Origin: Malus domestica
Taxonomy: Eukaryota; Streptophyta; Magnoliopsida; Rosales; Rosaceae
Direction: 5' to 3'
Assembly: GCF_042453785.1 (NCBI RefSeq)
Contig: NC_091670.1
Span: 2,108,001-2,172,000, forward strand
DNA: 64,000 bases
Notes under the pieces: generated by a model
Databases searched by the model: none
The model's input: the letters and a program-made list of their open reading frames with translations, nothing else
Told to the model about the DNA's origin: nothing
In this document: piece after piece, positions 45,205 to 56,690 of the stretch
How the letters are laid out: each line of letters begins with the position of its first letter
Position numbering within the stretch: position 1 is the first letter of the stretch
Translations under genes and position numbers: made by a program

Positions 45205-46183
45205 CACTCATGTATTACATAAATTTTACACGTAGCGTGTGACTCGACGAAAAATTGAAATGAGTCAGAAAAGGCATCAAATATGACACGTGTCAACACC
45301 TGGCAAAGATGATTTATTTCATCTGGAATATTATACTCAAAATGCCTTAGAAAATTCTATAAATACAAGCCCATTTCATTCATTTGGAGAGGGACCAAAA
45401 TCATTAGGCAAAATCCTTGAAGTTTTGAAACTCCGAAGCTCTCAAGCATCCAGGTTCCCGAAGAATCAAGAAAGCCCTCTTCGGTCTTCGTCAAATCCTC
45501 CTTCAAGATCAAGCCCCGACGGCCCTTGAAGAAAGTTTTCATCATCCGTTCCTCCCAAGATCAAGCCCTGACAGCCCCTTGGATCAATGACATCAACAAA
45601 TCCGCACAACTATTCATCCAGGATCAAGCCGCGACGGCCCTTGGATCAACAACACAATCCACAAATTTACACCTTACGGAGATCGAATCAGAGGATCAAG
45701 TTAGAAGAGATTGTAACTCCTAAATCGTTAATACAAAAATTATTTTGTACACGTGTTCTTATCTCGTTTATCGCAGGAATTTCCGTGTTCACAAATTCCC
45801 AGAAATGCATTTAAATGAAAGTATGCCTTGAAATAATATGCCAATTAGTTCTATATTTTGAATATGCATTGTATGATTGCATATATATATATAAATGTGG
45901 TGATGTGGAAGTCCAGGTAAGTTATGTGTGATTATGTGAACTATGAATGACTTGATCCCTATTCAGGGTACGTAGGCAGTCTAACGAAACGTTAGATGCA
46001 GTCATACATTAATTGAGTCAAAGGCCTTGATTGTGAATAAAATGATTATAAATGCATTGATGAAGATTGAGCTCATAACCTGCACCTAGGGTGATTGATT
46101 TAGCCAGAGATGATACATGCCTGTTTATTATGTCACCCCCGCACTATATGCTCACTTTGGATCCAATTTAAGTGCACGGACTT

Positions 46184-46418
46184 GTCGTATAGACCTTATA
46201 TGGTTCCGACTTGTAGGTAACTAGCAATTTATCGCTCGGCTATATTGAGAGAGTAAGATTGAGCATAATTATATCTCATCCAATCTTGTCGTTCAGACCA
46301 TTTTTAGTGGTTCCGACTTATGTGCAGTGTATTGCCGTATAGGTCATAGAAGTGACTCCGGCTAGATTGAGTTTGAGCTATGAATTCAGCCGTACAGACT
46401 ACCATAGGGGTTCTGGCT
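46184..46418. repeat. Hairpin modules in long LTR, copy 2 (opposite orientation)
   Basis: Four modules at 46184-46210, 46288-46317, 46334-46362 and 46388-46418. Outer stems GTCG/CGAC twice, GCCG/CGGC, AGCC/GGCT; inner stems ACC/GGT, ACCA/TGGT and GTCA/TGAC. They correspond in reverse order to the modules at 18682-18917. Confidence 0.6.
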
Positions 46419-46998
46419 ATCATGTCATATTTCTATGAATTCATTCTTACCTGAATTGCTTATTTTGTTATATCTTGGCGCGATATATATACATATGAAC
46501 ATAAATATTGTGAGGCATGTATTGACTGGTTATGATTTCAGATATATATATATGTATATGCTTATATCTTGATTCTGGGAAAATTATACATATTTTACAG
46601 CGAGGGGTTAGTTATGTTGATAAATGAAATGATTTTGTAAAACATTTGTTTTGCCCACTCACGTTTTCTGTTTTGCGCCCCTCCAGGTTTTAAGTAAGTT
46701 CGCTGTTGGTGGCTCTAGGTCGTCGGCAGTTCTGACATATCCAAATAATAGTAAGACATACCTGGTACTGTATAATTAGTACTTGTCCTACTGGACTGAA
46801 CATAGACTTTTTATGCTCTGATTATGAGTGTTTATTGTTGTAATTAACTCCTATCGCTCCCTGTTTAGTAGTGCATTCTAGTAACTCAGTTTTTAATTAT
46901 TCATGTAATTGCTATCTTTATCGCTTTCGCACCGTGCACATGACTACGTCACTCTCACGTGACGGCCAACATGCCTTGATCTCGGTCGGGGTGTGTCA

Positions 46999-47210
46999 GT
47001 TGATGTACAATACTCATGTTTGAAGAAATTGGATAAACACCCATGAAAGGCTTTGGATCGTGCAAACTTTTGTGGTAATTATAGAATAGTTGAAAAATGG
47101 CTTTTCCATTTTAGGCATTTTTATGATAGGATGATCAAAGATAATGGGACGGTTGTGAAGAGCGTGGCAGATGTTGTTGTAGGGTAAGAGTGGAGTGATA
47201 GGTTGATAAG
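46999..47210 (+). pseudogene. PPR protein gene fragment, right piece
   Basis: After the LTR end the same motif recurs (KKLDKHP, stop, KALD), then FRHFYDRMIKDNGTVVKSVA, another PPR-gene-like phrase, before a stop. The repeat of the KKLDK region means the gene piece was already duplicated or rearranged. Confidence 0.45.
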
Positions 47211-47429
47211 GAATTGGGTTGAAATTGGTCGCTGCCGATAGTGGCAGCGCGGCTGCGTGGTGTTTGTCTGGGTTGGCATGGCTGGGTAGAGAACTGTTTT
47301 GTTTGTATTTATTTTTGTTTTTATTTAGTCAACCTTTTTAAATCATTGTTTAAAAAAATAAAAAGAACATTAAATTGAGATGTTAACCATAATTTGGCGA
47401 TGAGACACATGTCAAATAAGGAAGTGTAT

Positions 47430-48690
47430 GATTAGCATTTATCAAGAAAGAAAATTATAAACTCTGTGTGATACCATGGACATGCAGAACCAAGGGTGGT
47501 GGTTTTGCCACCTCGATCTGTACAGATAAGAAAAGGGCACGTGGACGAATAATTGATCTTTTATTTGTTCAATGACGCAGGACGGACAGAAAATTATGTG
47601 GAACGATTTTTATCATCTAGTTGGTTAGTCAAAGTAGTACTTTCTATGAGCGCTGTGGCGGTCGTTTTCGTCTCAGTGTGTTCTGTCTTCTATTTTTTTT
47701 AGGCTGGCTTGCTGATTTAATGTTTTTTTTTTCTTCATTTTAATAGGCTTTGGGCCTACGCCCATCTATTGGCTCTAAAAATAACTATAAATAACTTAGT
47801 AGGTTTAAAAAGATCATGCGTTACCAAGTCTTCCAACTGGTTGTCCAAAGAATTATTCTTGGGCATAGAATTGTCAATGTCGGTCAGCCTCTCTTAAAAT
47901 AATATAGAGATTTTTTATTAATAATATTATTATTATTTTTAAGTATGTAGGGCTTTGCCTTCTCCTCTTTAGTTTAAGCCGTCGGTCCGAAAATGCTAAT
48001 AGTCGCCCAACTCCTTGCACAAAGGGAAGCTGAAGCATGCTGGTTTCCTAGCAATATTCCAGTTTTGGAGGAGAAAACGAAGTGCATTGCACTTGGTGAA
48101 TATTTTTGCTCTCTGTCCTCTAGTAATAGTGATGCTCGTCATCACCCGACTTATCACCATTAAATGAGTTTAAATCTTAAAATTTAAACTTATAAAATGG
48201 TAATAAATAAAGTGGTGATCATTATCATCATTTTAAAATGATGACAAAAAATCTACCTTTGCACTTAATGGTACGGCAGGCATGCGTGAACTATGATATA
48301 ATCAGCTACTTGAGCTAGGATATTCCTAGCCTTAATAATCACTATAGAAACCTTATGAAAACACCTCTTAATTAAGCCCAATCTATAATCATATATAAAG
48401 GAATTTCATGCATCAGACTTTCTCTTAAACGTATCACGACATGTGTATGGAATAAGCGTTAACGTACTTCATCAAATATAGGCCTTCTATTTTTTTCGAA
48501 TGAAAACAAGTGACTATGATTTAATTAAGTAATGTGATGCTCATTTCATGTACAGGTACGTGATGCGCATGAGAGAAATTTAATGCATAATCTCTCTTGC
48601 TAAGCTTGTGAGTCCTAAGCTTTCAGACCACATCCCTCTCATCAAATCAAGCATAGTATTTGTGATTTAATCATTCCATAACAGCTAATT
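47430..48690. other. Unit 1 downstream noncoding backbone
   Basis: Aligns with 59690-60100 and 63359-64000. No gene is seen. Confidence 0.6.
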
Positions 48691-49201
48691 GCAATTGGAG
48701 CTAAGGAATCCTCATAACACTTTCTAAGGATCATGTCCTCATTCCCAAGTGATGCCTGATGCTGGAAACAGACTACGAAAAGCAAAGATTCATAAGCACC
48801 CAAACTTGTGAGTATTTTCCATTAAAACTGTACAGAGGATATCATCGATAGATGTTCCTTCATATTGAGATACATTAGAAACTTATACGAAACACAGAGA
48901 CAATTTTGCTTTACTAAGTACACATAACCAAATACGATTTCCACATATTTATCTACACACACACACACACACATACACATATACACAGGAATGCTGGACA
49001 CTATGACTCATGGCGGTACACTCATTAGTTTTCTTTCTTTACGTGTGTACCTCAGTTAGACTTCAACCTATCCAAGTGATAAAATCTCTGCAAAAACCAA
49101 GTGTAATCAAACTTGTTAAAACATATGTTAGCCAAAGAAGAAGAGTAGGCGTTGGGTGGTTGAATGCTTAACCAGAATCGAGTGGATTTCTTCCAGATAA
49201 G
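48691..49201. other. Spacer between duplication units
   Basis: Contains a (CA)n run at 48957-48976. Nothing else is recognised. Confidence 0.45.
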
Positions 49202-50112
49202 GCCATCTCCAACCGAAGGGTCCAGAGGGCCAGAGGGCCCCACGGAATTTCAAAGGGCCAAAGGGCCAAAGGGCTGGTTGCTTCCGGCCAGCCAAGCCAG
49301 CCCCGGGCTGGCTATTTTTTTTTTATAGTTTTGTTATTCCTGTCGGTTATAACCGACAGGATTTAAAAAAAAAAAATTCAAATGAAACGGCTACTAGCCG
49401 TTGCATTTGATTTGATTTTTTTTTACATTATTATTATTATTATTTATTTACAAAATTTTTCATATAACTTCTATTTTTTCCTATAACTTCTATTTCACAA
49501 AATTTGGTTCATATTTTTTTTTAAATTCCATTTTTTTCCTATAACTTCTATTTCACAAAATTTGTTTCATATTTTTTTTTTCCTATAACTTCTATTTCAC
49601 AAAATTTATTTCATATTTTTTTTAAATTTCATTTTTTTCCTATAACTTCTATTTCACAAAATTTATTTCATATTGTTTTTTAAATTCCATTTTTTTCCTA
49701 TAACTTCTATTTCACAAAATTTGTTTCATATTTTTTTTTTAAATTCCATTTTTTTCCTATAACTTCTATTTCACAAAATTTGTTTCATATTTTTTTTTAA
49801 ATTCCATTTTTTTTCCTATAACTTCTATTTGACAAAATTTGTTTCATATTTTTTTTAAATTCTATTTTTTTCCTATAACTTCCTAAGCCATTATACAACA
49901 TTAAATTAAATTAAGTAACATGAAACAACATTAAACAATATGAAACAACATTAAATAACATTAACCAACATAAAAATTATACAACATGAAACTTAAACAA
50001 CATTTTAGTTGTAGTTTTTAAATAATAAATTATGTTTGGCCCTATGGCCCTTTGGCCCTCGGTTGGAGACGGTTTTTTGTGACAGGGCTAAAACGAGCCC
50101 TCTAGCCCTTTG
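49202..50112. mobile_element. MITE-like element with 57-bp internal tandem repeats
   Basis: The left end reads GGCCATCTCCAACCGAAGGG and the right part carries the inverse CCCTCGGTTGGAGACGG, both next to GGCCAAAGGGCC repeats. Between lies an array of eight or so 50-57-bp units of TTCCTATAACTTCTATTTCA plus T-rich spacer (49455-49890) and a perfect 22-bp palindrome (49339-49360). No protein. The exact right end and target duplication are unresolved. Confidence 0.6.
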
Positions 50113-50140
50113 GACCGTACAAAAACGAGGAGCTAGCAGC

Positions 50141-50148
50141 TAGGGTTT
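50141..50148 (+). promoter_or_regulatory. Telo-box of snoRNA copy 2
   Basis: TAGGGTTT is kept, but the TATA reads TATTAAT and no TGGGCC site II motif lies upstream, where the MITE-like element now sits. Confidence 0.5.
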
Positions 50149-50291
50149 TGCTCACATCTCTATTAATTACACCGCAGAAGGCCTCCTGATAAAATAGTTC
50201 GTCCGTCGCACGCTCTTTCTGTGTCTGTCTCTGCGAGTGAGTGAGTGAGTCTGCAGGTGTTTGTTTAGCAGCGTATGCGTTCGTGGGAAGG

Positions 50292-50383
50292 GAGGGGCAA
50301 TGATGATCACCTGAGGAAGTCATGCACCACTCTGATGAATCTGTGCTGATAAATTTCTCATACCCAATCCTTCTGAGCCTCTC
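50292..50383 (+). ncRNA. Probable C/D-box snoRNA, second copy
   Basis: Box C at 50300-50306, D' at 50332-50335, D at 50373-50376. The terminal stem GAGGGGC/GCCTCTC pairs over seven positions (one G-U). The D' guide AGTCATGCACCACT is identical to copy 1 and the boxes are unchanged; differences from copy 1 are two (an extra G in the stem and one change before D). Such conservation amid diverged surroundings fits a functional RNA, though the promoter is eroded. Confidence 0.68.
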
Positions 50384-51624
50384 CTCTCCTCTCCGCTCCT
50401 ATTTTCTGTTTTCTCATTTTGTTTTGTTTTTCAAATTTCTCTATGAATCCAGATTTCAAATTAAAATTCAGAAAAATAAAAAGAATGATAGGGATTTGAT
50501 GAGAGGGTCCAAGTGATGGGATCTTTGGATCCAACCATGATGCGGACCGTGGTGTCTTATGGTTCCTTCTAAATCTTCCGTCTTCTCTTTCAAAAAAAAA
50601 AAATCTTCCGTCTTCATTTTTTTTACTTTTATTTATTTATTTATTTTTGTGAATTTTCTGGGAATATATTTTGCTTTTATTTGGCCTTTTTGTATGAAGA
50701 AAAGCAAACCTTTTTTTTTCTGGTCAGTTTTATTTGGTTCTTGGAATGTAGTAGGATTTAAATGGTTTATGCTGACATTTTAATTCCAACTTAATTTCAT
50801 AATTAAAACATAATCAAATGGGTAAAACCCACAATTTCTCAAGGTTCTAAAAGACGCTAGGCGCTAGTCGGGCGGTGGACTGGAGTCTAGCGTGTAATAT
50901 CCCACATAGAGGGGTGATATGCGTTATATGTACATGCCCACCTCCTATAGCATGAGGCCTTTTGGGAACTCATTGACTTCGAATTCTATCGGAACTCCAA
51001 AGTTAACCGAATTCGAGCAAGAGTATTTCCAAGATGGATGACCCACTGGGAAGTTCTCGTGTGAGTTTCCAGAAACAAAGTCATGAGGGCATGGCCGGGG
51101 CCCAAAGTGAACAATATTGTGCTACGGCGGAGCCGGTCTAGGATGTGACAGAATGGTATCATAGCCACTCTGCCGTGTGGTGTGAGTGTACCGGTGGTGT
51201 GAGTGTACCGAAGAGGACGTCGGGCCCCTAAGGGAAGTGGATTGTAACATCTCACATCGACCAACGAAGGGGGGTGATGTGTGACACGCTCCGACCCTGA
51301 TATTCCCCGAATACTAGGATAGACACGTGCTGGCCGACACTCGAGGGTGACGAAAGCCATTAATTGATACAAAAGCTAAGAATAAGAAGTAAATAAGGGT
51401 TATGAATTTAAAATACAATTAATTAATAATTTAGGAACGTGTTCAGAGCATATAACTAACTAGAGCTTTAAAAGAATTAATATAAAATTTAATAAATAAA
51501 AGGATGTGGGTCCTATACCGAGAGGACTCGAATATGCCAATGCGAAAGCGTTGACGTCGGGATCGTATGCCTCGATTCTAAATCCTGAAAGGGGGCACAA
51601 AACAAGGGTGAGTGGACCAAGTTC

Positions 51625-51657
<33 letters not shown>

Positions 51658-51859
51658 ATACGAAAACAGTTATGAACATACTAACCCCCATGTTTATATA
51701 TAATGAAAACTACTAGCATAATAAGTGATAGGTTTTCTGAAACTCTAGCATGCCATAAAACATCTCAACAAGTATAACGTGGAAAAACGTCATATAAATC
51801 ATCACGTGTATCGTCTCGTAAGCGCAGTGTGCTGCTAGTAAGATCACTGAATAAATATA

Positions 51860-52030
51860 ACTCCCGGCCCTATGCCAACACCGTGGTGTTTGTGCCCGTA
51901 GCCAGAGATTACCAACTCTCGGCCCAATGCCTGCTCCGTGTCCCTCAGCTCGTAGCTAGGGATTATTTCCACCGGCCTATCTGCTAACACCAGATCCTCG
52001 CCCCAGGCGGCATAGTGTCCACTAGGTACG
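51860..52030. repeat. Possible hairpin modules, third LTR family
   Basis: CGGCCC(T/A)ATGCC and CGTAGC phrases recur; one perfect inverted word, AACACCGTGGTGTT, lies at about 51880. Less regular than in the other LTR-like elements. Confidence 0.35.
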
Positions 52031-52795
52031 CACAAATAGTTACGCCTCTCATAAATAACCACTTCATAGTATAAAGTCATTCATTGTCTATACTATAAAG
52101 AGGGGTTTTGAAAACATATTCTAGCATCCTATCGTCATCCATCGGATAGTCTACCAGTTCATGGTTTTTATAGACAATACTATATATTACCATGTAGCTC
52201 AAAATAGGCCAACAATTAATTCCTCACAAAAAACACGAGACGAAAATCAACATATTCAATAAACATGCTTAACATAAAATCAAATCATAAACTCGTAGGC
52301 ATGCTATTCATTTATGCAATTAAACTATAAAATCATGTAATTTTAGAAGGCCACTCACATTACTTAGCCGCTAAAAGCTGCGCCACTAGTGAAGATGGAA
52401 ACGTCACAATAATTGCCCATAAGCACATAAATAACACATTTAGTCAAACTCTACTCAAACGATTGAATTTGGGAAAATGGACATCGGAAACGGGTTTAGG
52501 GCATCAAAATTAGGCTAGGAGGGGTCTCGGACGAAAACCCGAAAAGTCAACCTTAAAAGTCAACGTTGATCGGGGGTCAACGGTCAAACTAGGTCAAACG
52601 GGTTTTAGGCTTGAATCCGGATTAGGGCTTAAGTCCAAAAGTCCAAGGGTTTAGAGATTGGGTTTAAAGCCCTTATTAGAAAATGGCCCAAGGGGCCTAT
52701 TTGATTTAAAACAATTTAAATAAAAGAAAATGGGTTTTGGGTTAGGATAGGTTTAGAAATAAAAAGGGTGAAAAGGGGGGGGGGGTGGTTTGGGC

Positions 52796-52990
52796 TTAAG
52801 CCTAAACCCATACACATACACACCCACGGCATACACACACGCACACCACACATAACACATCATACACAACACATACATACACTCACACGGACACACATAC
52901 ACACAACACACACTCACATAGCACACGCACACACACAACACCCACACACATACACACACAACCCACATACATACACGGCCCACACTTACA
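52796..52990. repeat. CA-rich microsatellite (ACACACAT-type)
   Basis: About 190 bp of irregular CACA/CATA units. Long frames here (Cys/Val or His/Thr rich) are artefacts. Confidence 0.85.
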
Positions 52991-54530
52991 CAGGCCGGCC
53001 CTAAGCCTCATAAAAGGGCTGGACTATAGGGTTTAGTACACGGGCCCAAGGCCCCTTCGGTATTTGGGTTTAAAAAAAAAAGAAAAGTAACTAAAAATAA
53101 AAAGAGAACGGGCTAGGTTTTTGGCGTCCTGGGCTGGTCCATGCACGGGCCCAAGGCCCGGGGTGCTTTGGGTGGCCTGAAGAGCCTGCGTGGTGATCGG
53201 AGGATAAAGCCGGAGCTGCTACATCTCCGGTCGGCGGTTTTCAAGCAAACTAAGGTCCAAACTAAACACCAAAGTGAAGAGGGAAGAGAGTAGAGTATTT
53301 TCATACCCTTGTTTCGCCGTGAAACGACCGTGAGTGCTCGGAAAAAGCCCTCGAAGGATACAGGTCTGCTGGGAAGTTGGGTGTGCCTTCCCCCGCGATG
53401 GTTTCGTCCTCAACCTTGAAATAACAAGATAAACTCAATAATCACATCCAATCAACAATCTAAAATGAAAGGAAGGAAACTCGAGGCTTACCTAACCGGA
53501 AATATAGAAGTGACTCGTCGGAGATCCGTCCTAGGTTCGTTGACCTCGCAAAGATGAGAGGGAGAGAGAGAGAGAGAACAAGATTTAGATGGTGATGATG
53601 GTTCCCTCGAGCGAGGTGCGGCTGTGCATGCGCATGGATGAGTGAGTGGTCATGGCGAGAGAGGGAATGATAGGGTTTGGAGAGACTAGAAAGTGTAGAG
53701 AAAGAGAGTTACGGGAGAGGTGAGGGGGAAGAGAGAACTGAGAGAGGAGAGACCAGAAAACACAAAAATAGAACAAGGTGGGCCCCACAAGCTCACCAAT
53801 TAAGGCCTTAAAACAACTTTTAAATAAAAGTGGGGTTGGGATGTTTCATGCCCACCTCCATATAGCACAAGATCTTTTGGGAGCTCATTGACTTCGGGTT
53901 CCATTGGAACTTCGAAGTTAAGCGAGTTCAGGCGAAAGCATTCTTATGATGGGTGACCCACTAGGAAGTTTTCGTGTGAGTTCCCAGAAACAAAATTGTG
54001 AAGGTGTGGTCGGGGCCCAAAGCAAACAATATCATGCTACGGCGGAGCCGAGACTAGGATGTGACATAGCGCCTAGGTGGCTAGGCGTGGTCTAGTCGGG
54101 TGCCAAGGTGGACTAGGCGGATTTAATTAAATCTATTATATTTTGTGTAAACAAATGTCTGTTTATACTTAAAATATATATGATTTCATCATAAACTACA
54201 AAATGAAATGACATATATATTATGAGCTATTGGAACATAATGAAAACATGGGGAACAAGTATATAATGTGCGTTTCTTTAAGTATTCAACAAGTCTCTTA
54301 CAATTTATTGAAAAAATAAAATGCAAAATGAAAGTTATTTATTTTCTATTTAAGTGAGTTGCAACCTAGATGAGTCTGGACGGGTGCTTAGGCGAGCGCC
54401 TTAGTAGGTCTAAGAGTCATTTCTTAATTTTCAAATGCCTAGGCATTAATCAAGACGGTGGCTAACCGCTTAGCGCCTAGGAGGGGCCTAGGCGGCGCTA
54501 GGCGGGGATTTTAGAACAGTGAAATTTCTT

Positions 54531-56690
54531 GATATAGATTTGGATTGAATAACTGAAATCAAATTGGTGCAAAATTTCTAGAGAATTGGAAGAATATGAA
54601 CGATTGGCAATTTCTCTAGTTTTGGAACTGAAAAATTGCGGAGCTCTCGCGTATATAACAGCTAATTGGTTATGGGTTTAGGGTCCATTTGATCAATTAC
54701 ACGAAGTTTCAAAATTAGCTTCTCCAAAATTGAAGATGTGCTTTAATTTCAACCTTTCATTTTTTGTATATACAGTTTCGGCCCTTGGTTTACAAAATAC
54801 GGCTAGCACCCGTAGGCCCTTTGACGGCGAAAGAAGGATCCCTCCGGTGTGCCGACTCAGTTTCGTGTAAAAATGACATCAAGAAAATGGTTGTCCCTTG
54901 TCCAATTTGTATACACAAATATCAACCTTTGTCTCCAACTAGTCTCTTTGGTACGTTGAATGAAGAAATTTTCAAACTACGACCATTAGAAGATGATAGT
55001 AGATGGATTATTTTTGAAGAAAACTTATTTATTTGGACCACTCTATTTTTTCTTAAAACGGTATGATTAGAAGGCATGGATTCTCTTCATAACTAATCAT
55101 CTTTTCGTTCACTCCAAATAAAAAAATCATTAACATATCTATTCCAATTTAATCATGTGTACACGACATCCCTTAACCCTTTCCAATAAGGGTTTAGATA
55201 ATGGACAAACATTTGGTAATATTCAAGATAAACCGTTGGCTAGGACGATAGTAAAGAAGGGTAATGACATCAGCTATTTCAATTTTAGCTCGTTTGACTA
55301 CAATTCAAATGGAATGGATACTCCACTAAACTCAAGGTATTTTGAAGGTAGGTGAGAGGATTGGAATGATAACTTGTTTTCACGTGTAATTCATCTCTTA
55401 CCTTTAAGTTGGCCACAAATGTTTCACTCTTATTTTGACATTAAAATAATTGCTTATCCATTCCAATCCAAACCTCACCCAAACAAGACTAAAGATTCTT
55501 AAACCGTGAGGACAAGATTTGTTTGATGGGGCGGCCAATACTAGGACGATGAGGTGTCTATCCATGTCATTTTAGTTTGGACCTGTCATTTGTTAAATGA
55601 CAAATTCTGATCTTTCCATGTGTTCTCTTTTTAGTAGCTATTGGTTTATAATAGGTGGTTAGTTGTTAAGCATTTTTTTACAGAACTGGTTAGAGCATTT
55701 CTAATGGGCTCCCTAAATGAGCTCTGATTAAAATTTAGGAAGAATTTGGAAGAATCCTTCTCTAATCACACTTCCTATCCACCTTCTAAGATAGAGATTC
55801 TTCTAAATCGCGGGAGTGGGAAATCAGTTTCAAGCATTAATTACTAAAATTTTAAAGATTTTTTATATAATAACTCTTTTTTTATTGGTCCACAATTAAT
55901 AAAAATCTCGGGAGTAAAAAATTTATAACGAGCTCCTAAACTAACTTTCTAGTATTTTTCATTAAAATTTAATTAAAAATTAGAAAACATAATTGGAGAC
56001 ATAGGCACCAACTTGCCATAGCTCGTGTCTGCAACTGTTACAAGCTGATGAAATGTGCAGAGCTGAAGATTGTTGTACAACTTTGGATTTTATCACCAAG
56101 CCTGAGGTAACGGTACACCAAGCCTGAGGGTAACCAGTGGTGCACTGAGCAATATAATGCTTATTTATAATCAGTGCACATTTGGTTCAAAGAATACTTA
56201 ACCACAAACAACATTGTGCATCCGCCTTAGAGTATATAGGAAACTGATTTGAGAGACTAAATTTATAGACAATCCGAAATATGCAAAATGTGAGAAATCG
56301 TTACAGAAAATGTAAGGTGAAGTGGAACATTATTGGGAGTTTCTCTTTTACGCCTTTATTGGGATAAAATTCTAGCTTCAGTACTGAAGAAAGTTGAGAT
56401 TTTATCATAAAATCAATTGACAATATAAGGAGTTGTCTAACTCATAAATATATGTAAGGTCTCTTCTTCTATCAATGTGGAATTCATTCTCAACACTCAT
56501 ACTCATGTTTGGTGATTTTTTAAGCTAAACACGTGGACAACACAAATGGAATGTGTGGAACACGTGTGGCAGTTGGGTTTTACACATGGAAGCGCATGTG
56601 ATAGTTGGATTTTACAAGTGAGACAATTTGTGCCGATACCATGAAAAAGATTTACCTCCATCGATGTTCACATAAAACTTATCTAAAAAT
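54531..56690. other. Unit 2 noncoding backbone
   Basis: 54531-56100 aligns with 9230-10990. 56165-56690 has no counterpart in unit 1. No gene is seen. Confidence 0.5.

Larger units (their letters stand above)
39368..45793 (+). mobile_element. Gag-only LTR retrotransposon (TR-GAG-like)
   Basis: The 5' LTR is 39368-40055 (TGTAGACATCG to GTGTTCACA) and the 3' LTR 45201-45793 lacks the first 50 bp or so. Primer-site-like TTTGGCACGTCCAGTGGGAC follows the 5' LTR. The interior codes only for gag; no protease, reverse transcriptase or integrase is present in 5.1 kb. An antisense ORF fragment related to Tat antisense ORF 2 precedes the 3' LTR. LTRs differ by several indels, so it is older than the Tat element. 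Target duplication is not clear (ATTTT versus AATTC). Confidence 0.75.
38315..46998 (+). mobile_element. Long LTR-like element (Tekay/Del-like), interrupted
   Basis: Starts TGTCACAGCCTGTCC and ends GGTCGGGGTGTGTCA, flanked by GTTGA on both sides (38310-38314, 46999-47003). The parts 38315-39367 and 45794-46998 are collinear with the reverse complement of 18143-20427. A gag-only retrotransposon (39368-45793) splits it. TG...CA ends with a 5-bp duplication support an integrase-made LTR, here solo. Confidence 0.65.
37169..47429. mobile_element. Large TIR transposon with PPR gene fragments, heavily invaded
   Basis: Inverted ends of about 90 bp lie at 37169-37254 and 47336-47429 (shared ATGGTTAACATC and TTAATGTTCTTTTTATTTTT). 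Unit 2 lacks the whole stretch: sequence matching 37140 continues directly into sequence matching 47460 at about 59690. Inside are an AT-rich left arm, pentatricopeptide-repeat fragments and two nested LTR insertions. No transposase is seen. Probably a Pack-type Mutator-like element. Confidence 0.6.
7050..48690 (+). repeat. Segmental duplication, unit 1
   Basis: Collinear blocks match unit 2: 7050-7585 with 50112-50640, 9026-10990 with 50640-50835 plus 54523-56100, 15033-17640 with 56695-59575, 36994-37165 with 59576-59690, 47430-47900 with 59690-60100, and 47980-48690 with 63359-64000. Unit 1 is expanded by insertions at 7603-9025, 10602-14590, 17645-36993 and 37169-47429. Boundaries are approximate. 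Confidence 0.85.
51282..53848 (-). mobile_element. Long LTR-like element inside Cassandra 3' LTR
   Basis: The plus strand reads TGACACGCTCCGACCCTGAT to GGGGTTGGGATGTTTCA; near the left end GTGCTGGCCGACACTCGAGGG resembles the 18143 element. No large ORF. It splits the Cassandra 3' LTR. No clear 5-bp duplication (ATGTG versus TGCCC), so the boundary sequence may have been altered. Confidence 0.55.
50893..54066 (+). mobile_element. Complete Cassandra TRIM with both LTRs
   Basis: 5' LTR 50893-51150; Met-tRNA-type primer site ATGGTATCATAGCC from 51153; about 90-bp interior; 3' LTR from 51243, interrupted at 51281 and resumed 53849-54066. Perfect target duplication TAGCG at 50888-50892 and 54067-54071. 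Both LTRs hold a 5S rRNA-like segment (GAAGTTAAGCGAG, GATGGGTGACCCACTAGGAA at 53900-53960) with box A- and C-like words. It has no coding capacity, so it depends on other elements for movement. Confidence 0.88.
50841..54522. mobile_element. hAT-like element hosting a nested Cassandra
   Basis: The inverted ends AAGGTTCTAAAA and TTTTAGAACAGTG are flanked by AATTTCTC (50833-50840) and AATTTCTT (54523-54530), an 8-bp duplication. Without the nested Cassandra it would be about 510 bp. The interior is rich in CGCCTAGGCG-type words typical of a widespread plant MITE. Unit 1 has the empty site near 9220. Confidence 0.75.

Noticed and set aside
52753..53004. Cys/Val- or His/Thr-rich ORFs
   Set aside because: CA microsatellite read in different frames.
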